A stretch of DNA of 38,457 bases, taken from the NCBI GenBank assembly GCA_964560875.1, contig CAZLMW010000078.1, positions 1 to 38,457 on the forward strand, in the 5' to 3' direction. This document shows positions 15,640-24,994 of this stretch, piece after piece. This stretch comes from CAZLMW01 sp964560875. Lineage in GTDB: Bacteria; Myxococcota_A; UBA9042. Each line of letters begins with the position of its first letter. The first letter of the stretch is position 1. The translations under genes were made by a program, and so were the position numbers. A model generated the notes under the pieces. It was not told where the DNA came from and did not search any database. It saw only the letters and a program-made list of their open reading frames with translations.

Positions 15640-16686
15640 ATGAGCACGTCGGCGATGAACGGGCGCGAACGGATTATGGCGGCGTTGCGCTGCGAACCGG
15701 TGGACAGACCGCCGATCTGGATGATGCGCCAAGCGGGCCGCTATCTGCCCGAATACCGCGCCCTGCGGGCCGATCACAGCTTTCTCGAGTGCGTGCGGAC
15801 GCCCCATTTGGCCGCGGAAATCACGCACCAGCCCATCCGCCGATACGGGTTTGATGCGGCGATTCTGTTCTCCGACATCCTCACGATTCCGGAGGCGCTC
15901 GGCATCGACGTCACCTTTCCCAAGGGCGGGCCGCGGCTCGATCCGACGATGGAAACAGCTGAAAAGATTGCGGGTCTGCCCGATCCCGATGTCCGCGATG
16001 TGCTCGGCTACGTCGGTGGCGCCGCCGCGGCTTCGCGCAAACAGGTCGGTGAAGATGTCGCCCTGTTGGGCTTCAGCGGTGCCCCATGGACGCTCGCCTG
16101 CTACATGATCGAAGGCGGTGGCAGCAAAGCATGGGTCAAGATCCGCGCGCTCGCCCACCGTGAACCCGACGTCGTTCGCGCGCTTCTCGACAAGCTTGCC
16201 GACCTGATCATCGACTACCTGGCGATGCAGGTCGAAGCGGGCGTTGACGCCGTCCAGTTGTTCGACTCGTGGGCCGGATCGCTGCGCCGGGAGGTATACG
16301 ACGACCTCGTGTTGCCATCGACGAAACGCATCATCGCCGAGGTCAAGAAGCTCGACGTGCCGGTCATCCTCTTTGCCCGCAATCCCGGGCACTTGTTGGA
16401 GAGCACGCTCGACGCCGGCGCCGACGCCGTATCGCTCGATTGGCGCATCGACCTGGGACGGGCCGCCGCGCTCGCCGCTGAGCGTGGCATCGGCATCCAG
16501 GGCAACCTCGATCCGACCGAGCTCTACGCGTCTCATGACCACATCCGCCGCCGGGTGCAGGAGATGAACGCCGACGTGGACGGGCGCACCGGCTGGGTGT
16601 TCAACCTCGGTCACGGTGTCTCGCCTCCAACCCCTCTCGACGGCGTCAAAGCGCTCGTGGAGGCGGTCCAGGGGCTCGCCGAATGA
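15640..16686 (+). CDS. hemE: Uroporphyrinogen decarboxylase
   Basis: 348 residues, the normal length. HemE removes four carboxyl groups from uroporphyrinogen III to give coproporphyrinogen III in the cytosol. The N-terminal signature RPPIWMMRQAGRYLPEYR (23-40) holds the substrate-binding Arg residues. FSDIL contains the catalytic Asp, GFSGAPWTLACYMIEGGGS is the conserved core, and NLGHGVSPPTP near the end contains the conserved His. The start follows GGAGGAGG. It is the first gene of hemE-hemY-hemA, and the last codons overlap the hemY ATG by 4 bases. Confidence 0.96.
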   Translation: MSTSAMNGRERIMAALRCEPVDRPPIWMMRQAGRYLPEYRALRADHSFLECVRTPHLAAEITHQPIRRYGFDAAILFSDILTIPEALGIDVTFPKGGPRLDPTMETAEKIAGLPDPDVRDVLGYVGGAAAASRKQVGEDVALLGFSGAPWTLACYMIEGGGSKAWVKIRALAHREPDVVRALLDKLADLIIDYLAMQVEAGVDAVQLFDSWAGSLRREVYDDLVLPSTKRIIAEVKKLDVPVILFARNPGHLLESTLDAGADAVSLDWRIDLGRAAALAAERGIGIQGNLDPTELYASHDHIRRRVQEMNADVDGRTGWVFNLGHGVSPPTPLDGVKALVEAVQGLAE

Positions 16687-18131
16687 CCGCTGGGGCACCG
16701 GACAAGGCCGTGTCGTCGGTGACTCACCACGTCGATGTGGCGGTGATTGGAGGCGGAATCGCCGGGCTTTCTGCGGCGCACGAGGTTGTCGCTGCCGGCC
16801 GCTCCGTCGTCTTGCTCGAAGCCAGCGCGCGCGTGGGCGGGAAAATGGGCTCGATTTCGCGCGATGGCTTCACTGTCGAGCGCGGGCCGCACAGCTTCCT
16901 GCACGGGGCGGATCGCCTATGGACCTTAATTAATTCCGCGCGCGCGCGAGAGAGGGTTGTTCCAGCCAACAAGCCAGCGAACCGCTACGTCTATCGCAAC
17001 GGACGAATCGTCAAGCTCCCGGGTGGCCCCTTCGACCTGCTGCGCAACGACTGGATGTCCCTGGGCGGCAAAATGCGCGCGGCCGCCGAGCCTTTCGTTC
17101 GGTCCAACTCCGACCCGGACGAGACGCTGGCCGCCTTCGCACGCCGGCGTTTTGGAGACGAGCTGGTCGACGGCCTACTCGCTCCTTTCGTGTCCGGTAT
17201 CTACGCGGGAAACCCCGACCAACTGGGTGCGGCGGATGCGTTTCCCAAGCTCTGGCGCGCCGAACGCGACCATGGAAGTGTCATCAAGGGGCTCGTGAAG
17301 GCGCGCAAGTCCGCAGCGGATGGGCCGGTCGTCGACAAGCCGGAAGAGCGCGGGATTTTTGGTTTTCGTGGTGGGCTTGGCGCGATGGCTGCCGCTATCG
17401 GAGACGCGTTGCCTGACGGTTCGCTCGTAACAGGCGCCGCGGTCGAGTCCATGCAGGTCGGCGCCGATGACGTGCTGCTGACGACGACGCAAGGCACATG
17501 GCGGGCACAGCGGGTCGTGCTTGCGTTGCCGGCTGGTCCCGCGGCTCAGCTTATTGAACCGCTCGACGGGGTTGCCGCTGACCTCCTGACCAGGACCCTG
17601 CTTGCTCCCGTCGCCCTTGTGCACCTGGGCGGGCCCGATCCAGACGCTGTCGCGCCGCGTGGCTTCGGTGCGCTCATCGCTCGCGGAGAAGGCGTTGATG
17701 CGCTCGGGATCCTGTTTCCGTCGTCGCTCTTTGACGACCGCGCGCCCGCCGGGCACTGGCTCCACGCCGTCTTCCTGGGGGGCACTATGGCGCCCGATCT
17801 GGTCGCCGAGTCCGACGAACAGCTCGTGCAACGGGCGAAGGCCTCTCATCGCAAGGTCCTCGGCGGATTGCTGGGGGGGAAGGCACTCAACATCTCGTTT
17901 TCCGAGGTGATCCGCCACGACGCCGCGATCCCACAGTACATTCCCGGTCATCGCGCTCGCATCGCGGACGCAAGCGGCAGGATCGCCGCCAAGACCGACC
18001 GAATTGCGCTCGCGGGTGCTTGTTTCCATGGCATCTCGGTCGCAGACGCCGCGGTCAGCGGAGCAGAAGCCGCTCGTCGCTTGCTACAACTGCCTTTGTC
18101 CGACACCGCGGCGACGAGGCTGGCGTCATGA
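16683..18131 (+). CDS. hemY: Protoporphyrinogen oxidase, oxygen-dependent (PPOX)
   Basis: 482 residues, usual for the FAD-dependent PPOX that converts protoporphyrinogen IX to protoporphyrin IX using oxygen. The N-terminal dinucleotide fold is VIGGGIAGLSAA with LLEASARVGGKMGS; then come ERGPHSF, FVSGIYAGNPDQLGA and GIFGFRGGLGAMAAAI, all typical of the family. The C-terminal FAD motif is in ALAGACFHGISVADAAVSGAEAA. The ATG overlaps the hemE stop (ATGA), implying translational coupling, and its own stop overlaps hemA in the same way. Some annotation schemes call this gene hemG. Confidence 0.94.
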   Translation: MTAGAPDKAVSSVTHHVDVAVIGGGIAGLSAAHEVVAAGRSVVLLEASARVGGKMGSISRDGFTVERGPHSFLHGADRLWTLINSARARERVVPANKPANRYVYRNGRIVKLPGGPFDLLRNDWMSLGGKMRAAAEPFVRSNSDPDETLAAFARRRFGDELVDGLLAPFVSGIYAGNPDQLGAADAFPKLWRAERDHGSVIKGLVKARKSAADGPVVDKPEERGIFGFRGGLGAMAAAIGDALPDGSLVTGAAVESMQVGADDVLLTTTQGTWRAQRVVLALPAGPAAQLIEPLDGVAADLLTRTLLAPVALVHLGGPDPDAVAPRGFGALIARGEGVDALGILFPSSLFDDRAPAGHWLHAVFLGGTMAPDLVAESDEQLVQRAKASHRKVLGGLLGGKALNISFSEVIRHDAAIPQYIPGHRARIADASGRIAAKTDRIALAGACFHGISVADAAVSGAEAARRLLQLPLSDTAATRLAS

Positions 18132-19306
18132 ACGCTTCCCAGCGCCTTGCCGGCATGCCCATCGCGGTCGTCGGCTGTGACTTCCGATTGGGCTCCACCG
18201 CGTGGCGAAACGCGCTGCTGCTCGACCGGGACGAACGAGACGCCCTCGCGCAGAGAATGCAGGCGAGCGCGGCGGTGGACGGCTTTGTCTGCATCCAGAC
18301 CTGTAACCGCGTCGAGTGGGTTCTTTCATCCCCGCAACCCAAGTGGGCGGCCGAGCTGGCGCGCGCGCAGATGGCCAGTCGTTGGCTCAACGGTGATTTC
18401 CCGTCGCCACACCCCATGCCGTATGTGCACGCTGGACTCGCCGCGTGTCGTCACCTCGTGCGCGTCTCGCTTGGCTTGGAGTCGTTCGTTCGCGGCGAAC
18501 GGGAGATCGCCGGCCAGCTCAATCGCGCCTGGCGGGAGGCCCAGGACAGAGGCACCGCATCGGCGGATTTGAACGCGCTCCAAACGGTGCTCGGCCGCGT
18601 CGTGCGACGTGTCGGACGTGTTACGGGGTTTGGTTCGCGCGCTCGCGGCGTGCATGGCCTGGCCGTCGACCTCGTGCGGCGCGAGCTCTCGCCAACACCG
18701 CGGGAACGCGCGCGCCTCGTCGTCGTTGGCATGGGCGATATCGGTCGACGCGCGGCCACACTTGCCCAACAGCTTGGCGTGTTCGATGTCCGGCGCATCA
18801 ATCGCACCATTGTGGAAAAACAGCGCGGGACGTGGCTGCCACTCGAAGCAGTGAACGCCGAGATGCGGGAAGCTGATGCCGTTGTCGTCGCCACCGGCGC
18901 CCGGCAGCCGGTCTTGAACGCGGAGAGCTTCGCAGGAACGCGCAACGGGCTGCTTGTCGTCGATCTCGGCACCCCGGAACAGGTCGACAGCGCGTCATCT
19001 CGGCTCGACTACCGCGGACTCGACGACCTGCTCGTTGGCACGGCCGGCAGCGACGACGACCTCGACGCTGTCCTCGCTTTGGTCGAAGACGCCGTGACCG
19101 AATACAGAATCGCCCTTCGCAAGCGCGCTGTCGCTGGACTGCTGCGGGCGACCCAGGATCGCTACGACCGGTTTGCCTACGACGAGCTGCCCGTGCTTCT
19201 TGACCAAAATGGTGCTGCTGACCTCGCTCCCCAAGTGCGCGCCGCGGTGCGCGCCTACACCCGCCAAATCGTCGCCGAAATCGAGCGCGCGGTCGGTCCC
19301 GAATAG
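18128..19306 (+). CDS. hemA: Glutamyl-tRNA reductase, divergent
   Basis: 392 residues, slightly short. GluTR reduces glutamyl-tRNA to glutamate-1-semialdehyde, the first committed step of C5-pathway tetrapyrrole synthesis. The catalytic Cys59 lies in IQTCNRVEW, matching S/T-C-N-R-x-E. LESFVRGEREIAGQLNRAW corresponds to the conserved SxxxGExQIxGQ region, VVGMGDIGRRAA is the NADPH fold, and the C-terminal helical dimerisation region is present. The sequence is divergent: the usual GEpQI is GEREI. It starts at an ATGA overlap with hemY. Having hemA last in the operon, after two late-pathway genes, is an unusual order. Confidence 0.9.
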   Translation: MNASQRLAGMPIAVVGCDFRLGSTAWRNALLLDRDERDALAQRMQASAAVDGFVCIQTCNRVEWVLSSPQPKWAAELARAQMASRWLNGDFPSPHPMPYVHAGLAACRHLVRVSLGLESFVRGEREIAGQLNRAWREAQDRGTASADLNALQTVLGRVVRRVGRVTGFGSRARGVHGLAVDLVRRELSPTPRERARLVVVGMGDIGRRAATLAQQLGVFDVRRINRTIVEKQRGTWLPLEAVNAEMREADAVVVATGARQPVLNAESFAGTRNGLLVVDLGTPEQVDSASSRLDYRGLDDLLVGTAGSDDDLDAVLALVEDAVTEYRIALRKRAVAGLLRATQDRYDRFAYDELPVLLDQNGAADLAPQVRAAVRAYTRQIVAEIERAVGPE

Positions 19307-19352
19307 CCTCGCTCAGACGCATGAATCCGGGCTCTCTGGCCTCATTCAACCG

Positions 19353-19381
19353 TTGTTTGGGCAGGGCCGTCATGCTAGGTT
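19353..19381 (+). promoter_or_regulatory. Possible promoter of the box cluster
   Basis: TTGTTT (19353-19358) and TAGGTT (19376-19381) are separated by 17 bases, in the 183-base spacer between hemA and boxC. Each box matches the consensus at only about three positions. Confidence 0.25.
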
Positions 19382-19489
19382 CCGCGCCCGCTCGACGCCC
19401 CTCCGTGCCCGCTCGCATGGGGCCCGACAGGGGAGACTCCTCGCACACCGCTGACGGTTCACGCCGTCCACCCCGCAGGGACGCACGCC

Positions 19490-21154
19490 ATGGCCCACGC
19501 CAATCTGCCGGTACAACCCCCGGTCGACTTCACGACGCACCCCGACAGCTACCGCCACTGGAAGCTGGAAATCGACGGTGCGATCGCCACGCTCAAGCTC
19601 TCCGTTGAGCTCAACGGCGGCCTCCGCCCCGACTACGAACTCAAGCTCAATTCGTATGACCTCGGCGTGGACATCGAGCTCGCCGACGCCATCCGCCGCG
19701 TGCGTTTCGAACATCCTTCGGTGCGCGTTGTCGTCGTGACATCGGACGTCCCGCGCGTCTTCTGCGCCGGCGCCAACATTCGCATGCTCGCGACCAGCAG
19801 CCACGGCTTCAAGGTCAACTTCTGCAAGTTCACCAACGAGACCCGCTGTGAGTTCGAGGACATGAGCCGCAACTCGGGCGTCAAGTTCGTCGCGGCCGTC
19901 AACGGCGCGTGCGCGGGTGGCGGGTACGAGCTCGCGCTGGCGTGCGACAAGATCTTCCTCATGGACGACGGCAGCTCCACCGTTTCGCTGCCCGAGGTTC
20001 CGTTGCTCGGCGTTCTGCCCGGCACCGGCGGCCTGACGCGCCTCGTCGACAAGCGCAAGATCCGGCGCGACCACGCCGACTTGTTCTGCACAAAGGCCGA
20101 AGGCTTCCGGCTGCGCGACGCCAAGAAGATGAACCTCGTTGACGGTGGCTGGCCGCGCAGCAAGTGGAACGACAACGTCGGCGCCGCGATTTCGTCCATG
20201 GTCGGCGATGGGGCCCCCGCGGTCGAAGGCATCAAGCTCTCCCCGGTCAGCGCCTCCCGCGACGGCAACACCATCGAGTACACTTGGGTCAAGGTCGACA
20301 TCGACCCCGCTGGCCGGCTCGCCAACGTGACCATGAAGGGCCCGGACGGCGGCGCTCCCAGCAGCCACGAAGACCTGCAGGCAAGCGCGGACGACGCGTG
20401 GGTCTTGCGGGCATGGCGGCAGCTCGACGACGCGCTCTTGCACCTGCGCTTCAACCACCCGAATATCGGGCTGTTGGTCCTGCGCACCGAGGGCAATTCG
20501 GACGCCGTCATCGCTCACGACGACGCGCTCAGCAAGCTCCGCGCCGACGGTTCCTGGCTGGCCCGCGAAGTGCAGCTGCACCAGGCGCGGGTTCTCCGTC
20601 GACTCGACAACATGGCCCGTTCCATCTTCGCGCTGATCGAGCCCGGTTCCTGTTTCGCCGGCAGCATGTTCGAGTTGGCGCTCGCCGCCGATCGCCAATA
20701 CATGCTCGACGACCCCGACCAGCCCAATTTCGTACGCCTTGGTTCGGTCAATGACCGCACGATGCTGACGCTCAACGGCAAGAGCCGCTTGCAGGTGCGA
20801 TTCCTCGACGATTCTGAATCCGCCGATGCTGCGCTCGATACCGCCGGCGAAGACCTCGATCCGATGGCCGCCGCTGACCTCGGCATCGTCACCTTGTCGC
20901 TCGACGACATCGACTGGGAAGACGAGGTTCGCATCGCGATCGAAGAGCGCGTTTCGCTGTCACCCGACGCGCTGACCGGTATGGAGCAGAATCTTCGCTT
21001 CGCCGGCTCGGAAAACTGCGACACCAAGGTCTTCGGCCGCCTCACCGCATGGCAGAACTGGATTTTCCAGCGCCCCAACGCGGTCGGCGAACGTGGCGCG
21101 CTGACGATGTACGGCCACCCCGAGAAGCCTATCTTCGATTGGACCCGCACCTAG
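19490..21154 (+). CDS. boxC: Benzoyl-CoA-dihydrodiol lyase (2,3-epoxybenzoyl-CoA dihydrolase)
   Basis: 554 residues, the family length. BoxC opens the ring of 2,3-epoxybenzoyl-CoA and releases formate and 3,4-didehydroadipyl-CoA semialdehyde. The protein is a long member of the crotonase superfamily: VFCAGANIRML and NGACAGGGYELALACD are the oxyanion-hole and core motifs of the first half, SLPEVPLLGVLPGTGGLTRL follows, and the second half has a partial second crotonase-like unit (IEPGSCFAGSMFELALAADR). An AGGGA precedes the ATG. boxB follows after 9 bases. Alternative identities are unlikely given the neighbour. Confidence 0.95.
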   Translation: MAHANLPVQPPVDFTTHPDSYRHWKLEIDGAIATLKLSVELNGGLRPDYELKLNSYDLGVDIELADAIRRVRFEHPSVRVVVVTSDVPRVFCAGANIRMLATSSHGFKVNFCKFTNETRCEFEDMSRNSGVKFVAAVNGACAGGGYELALACDKIFLMDDGSSTVSLPEVPLLGVLPGTGGLTRLVDKRKIRRDHADLFCTKAEGFRLRDAKKMNLVDGGWPRSKWNDNVGAAISSMVGDGAPAVEGIKLSPVSASRDGNTIEYTWVKVDIDPAGRLANVTMKGPDGGAPSSHEDLQASADDAWVLRAWRQLDDALLHLRFNHPNIGLLVLRTEGNSDAVIAHDDALSKLRADGSWLAREVQLHQARVLRRLDNMARSIFALIEPGSCFAGSMFELALAADRQYMLDDPDQPNFVRLGSVNDRTMLTLNGKSRLQVRFLDDSESADAALDTAGEDLDPMAAADLGIVTLSLDDIDWEDEVRIAIEERVSLSPDALTGMEQNLRFAGSENCDTKVFGRLTAWQNWIFQRPNAVGERGALTMYGHPEKPIFDWTRT

Positions 21155-21163
21155 GAGACGTCC

Positions 21164-22582
<1,419 letters not shown>

Positions 22583-22650
22583 TCGCCGCCGGGCGTTTCA
22601 GCCGCCGATATGGCGTTCAAACGTTGCACCTCTCCGCCCACGGGCCCGTC

Positions 22651-23448
22651 ATGCGCGAAGATACCGATCCCGATCTGAAACGCAGCGGCCAGCTCCCGCT
22701 CGTGCTCCAGCGTATCTCCGGCGGCGTGCTGTCGTTGACCCTCAACCGGCCCGAGAAGCTCAACTCTCTGGACGCGGCCATGGTCGAAGCGCTGCACGTT
22801 GCCCTCGACATGCACGGCGACCACCCCGACGTTCGCGCGATCGTGCTGTCGGGGGCTGGCAAGAAGGCCTTCGTGGCCGGTGCGGACATCGCCGAGCTGC
22901 GGGAGCGTCGTCGCGACCAGGCATTGCGCGGGATCAACAGCGAGCTCTTCGACCGTGTCGCCAGCATCCCGGTGCCGACCATCGCGGCGATCCAGGGCTA
23001 TGCGCTTGGCGGTGGCTGCGAACTGGCCATCGCCTGCGACCTTCGCGTCGCGGGGACGTCGGCGAAGATCGGGCAACCCGAAACCGGACTTGGCATCATG
23101 GCCGCCGCGGGTGCGACGTATCGCTTGCCGCTGTTGGTCGGGCTTGGGATGGCCCGCGAGATTCTCTTCACAGGACGCACCGTCGGTGCCGAAGAGGCGC
23201 TCCGCATCGGGTTGGTCAACCGCGTCGTCGACGATGATCAGGTGCGGCCGGAAGCCGAAAAGATCGCCAAGCGTATCGCCCGCAACGACTCGCTCGCCGT
23301 CCGCATGACCAAGGCCGCGCTCGCCGCCAAGTTCAACAACAACGGCTCGGCTCAAATCCTCGAGTGTGTCGCGCAAGCGGTGCTGTTCGAGTCGCCCGAG
23401 AAATTCCGCCGCATGGACGAGTTCCTCGAACGCAAACGCGGCAAATAG
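22651..23448 (+). CDS. Enoyl-CoA hydratase (probably 2,3-dehydroadipyl-CoA hydratase, PaaF-like)
   Basis: 265 residues, crotonase family. FVAGADIAEL forms the oxyanion hole, and both catalytic Glu positions are kept: GGGCELAIACD and QPETGLG. That pattern supports a true hydratase rather than an isomerase. Its position after boxC-boxB and before a 3-hydroxyacyl-CoA dehydrogenase suggests it hydrates 2,3-dehydroadipyl-CoA in the lower box/phenylacetate route, an inference from context; general beta-oxidation is the alternative. The ATG at 22651 has no clear Shine-Dalgarno site; an in-frame TTG at 22624 is the other choice. Confidence 0.85.
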   Translation: MREDTDPDLKRSGQLPLVLQRISGGVLSLTLNRPEKLNSLDAAMVEALHVALDMHGDHPDVRAIVLSGAGKKAFVAGADIAELRERRRDQALRGINSELFDRVASIPVPTIAAIQGYALGGGCELAIACDLRVAGTSAKIGQPETGLGIMAAAGATYRLPLLVGLGMAREILFTGRTVGAEEALRIGLVNRVVDDDQVRPEAEKIAKRIARNDSLAVRMTKAALAAKFNNNGSAQILECVAQAVLFESPEKFRRMDEFLERKRGK

Positions 23449-23486
23449 TCCACGGCTTTGAATCTGGTTCGAACACGGAGTCGACG

Positions 23487-24341
23487 ATGCGTATCGATAC
23501 CGTCTGCGTCATCGGCGCGGGCACGATGGGGCATGGCATCGCCCAGGTGGCAGCGATGGCCGGATGCAAAGTGCGCCTGCACGACGTCAGCGAAGACGCG
23601 ATCGCAGCGGGGCTCGCCAAGGTCGCCAAGAACCTCGACAAGGGCGTCGCCCGCGGGAAGGTGACCGAGGAAGTCCGCGCCGCCGCCCTCGCCAACCTGT
23701 CCGGCGCGGCTGATTTGGCTCAAGCCGTCGCCGATGCCGATCTTGTCGTCGAGGCCGTGCCCGAAAAACCGGATCTCAAGCGCCGCATCTTCGCCGCCGC
23801 CGCCCCGCACGCGACGGCAACCGCCATTTTCGGCAGCAACACCAGCTCCCTGCCGCTCGCCGGAATCATCGACTCCGCCCCCGACGCGTCGCGGTTTTGC
23901 GGGATGCACTTTTTCAACCCGGTCCACATCCAGCCGCTTCTTGAGATCGTGCGCGCCGAACAGACGTCCGATGCCGTCATCGACACCGTCGTCGCGTTCG
24001 CCCAACGAATCGGGAAAAAGCCCATCGTCGTGAAAGACTCTCCGGGGTTTGCTTCCAGCCGGCTGGGCTTGGCGCTCGGCCTCGAGGCGATCCGCATGTT
24101 GGAAGAAGGCGTGGCGAGCGCGGCTGACATCGACGCCGCCATGACGCTCGGTTATCGCCATCCGATGGGGCCGCTCGCCCTCACCGACCTCGTTGGGCTC
24201 GATGTTCGCCTCGCCATCGCGGAGACGCTCGCTGCCGAGATCGATCCGGTCCGTTTCGGGCCGCCGCAGCTGCTCCGTGACCTCGTTGCCGCCGGAAAGC
24301 TGGGCCGCAAATCGGGCGAAGGCTTCTACAAGTACGACTGA
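23487..24341 (+). CDS. 3-hydroxyacyl-CoA dehydrogenase (3-hydroxybutyryl- or 3-hydroxyadipyl-CoA)
   Basis: 284 residues, the length of stand-alone Hbd/PaaH enzymes. It oxidises 3-hydroxyacyl-CoA to 3-oxoacyl-CoA with NAD. The N-terminal Rossmann motif is VIGAGTMGHGIAQ, with the acidic residue of LHDVSED that favours NAD. SNTSSLPL and MHFFNPVH hold catalytic Ser and His residues, and KDSPGFASSRLG begins the C-terminal helical domain. GGAG lies about 8 bases before the ATG. In this cluster it probably converts 3-hydroxyadipyl-CoA to 3-oxoadipyl-CoA, but 3-hydroxybutyryl-CoA cannot be excluded. Confidence 0.9.
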   Translation: MRIDTVCVIGAGTMGHGIAQVAAMAGCKVRLHDVSEDAIAAGLAKVAKNLDKGVARGKVTEEVRAAALANLSGAADLAQAVADADLVVEAVPEKPDLKRRIFAAAAPHATATAIFGSNTSSLPLAGIIDSAPDASRFCGMHFFNPVHIQPLLEIVRAEQTSDAVIDTVVAFAQRIGKKPIVVKDSPGFASSRLGLALGLEAIRMLEEGVASAADIDAAMTLGYRHPMGPLALTDLVGLDVRLAIAETLAAEIDPVRFGPPQLLRDLVAAGKLGRKSGEGFYKYD

Positions 24342-24401
24342 CCAGGCGGAAGTTGTCGATCGCTCCGTTCAGGACGCGCCGTTGCCGCCACCGACAACCG
24401 T

Positions 24402-24456
24402 CGACAACATCTTCGCTGGATGGATCGCCCGATTGCGGTCACCATTTTGCCGATGC
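24402..24456 (+). repeat. Left copy of a 55-base duplication flanking the scaffold gap
   Basis: These 55 bases are identical to 24557-24611 on the other side of the N-run. The copy includes the ATG (24420) of the small hypothetical gene, truncated here by the gap. Confidence 0.95.
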
Positions 24457-24556
24457 NNNNNNNNNNNNNNNNNNNNNNNNNNNNNNNNNNNNNNNNNNNN
24501 NNNNNNNNNNNNNNNNNNNNNNNNNNNNNNNNNNNNNNNNNNNNNNNNNNNNNNNN
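24457..24556. other. Assembly gap, 100 Ns
   Basis: Exactly 100 N, the placeholder usually used for a scaffold join of unknown size. The flanks are the same 55 bases, so the true distance may be zero. Confidence 0.97.
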
Positions 24557-24611
24557 CGACAACATCTTCGCTGGATGGATCGCCCGATTGCGGTCACCAT
24601 TTTGCCGATGC
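24557..24611 (+). repeat. Right copy of the 55-base duplication flanking the gap
   Basis: Identical to 24402-24456. The gene start used for the small hypothetical protein (24575) lies in this copy. Confidence 0.95.
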
Positions 24612-24994
24612 GCCCGCACCGTACTCCGCTGTTTTTCTCGCCCTGGCAGCACCTGCCGCACCGGCCGTTTAACCGCGTCGCCGCAGCTTTCATCCAGGCA
24701 CGCTTGCCAGCGCCCGTCCTCGAACGCCTCATCGCCCGGTGGACGCAGCGCGCGGGAATCGTGTCCGCCGACTTTCAATCCGGCGGCGACGCAGTGCACC
24801 ACATCGACCGGATTTACGTGCGCAACGAGCGCCTCGTCGTCCACATCGAAACCGCCGCCGGCAAGCTGCTGCTGGTCATGGTCGCCGCCAGCTTGGTCGG
24901 TGGGATTCACCTCGAGGACTGGCCGCAGCGCGTGTTCATGGCCGATGGCGTAGGCGCGATGGTGCGCATGGGCCAAACCCTGGTTGCGCCATGA
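24575..24994 (+). CDS. Hypothetical protein, 139 residues
   Basis: Not recognised. The protein starts MDRPIAVTILPMRPHRTPLF, has an aromatic/basic first third, then RIYVRNERLVVHIETAAGKLLLVMVAASLVGGIHLEDW. That includes one moderately hydrophobic stretch (about 95-110) that could be a buried strand-helix or a weak membrane segment. The start lies in the duplicated 55 bases beside the gap; if the gap is an artefact the gene begins 78 bases after the dehydrogenase stop. Its stop overlaps the next ATG by 4 bases (ATGA), so the two are probably translated together. No Shine-Dalgarno site is obvious. Confidence 0.65.
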   Translation: MDRPIAVTILPMRPHRTPLFFSPWQHLPHRPFNRVAAAFIQARLPAPVLERLIARWTQRAGIVSADFQSGGDAVHHIDRIYVRNERLVVHIETAAGKLLLVMVAASLVGGIHLEDWPQRVFMADGVGAMVRMGQTLVAP

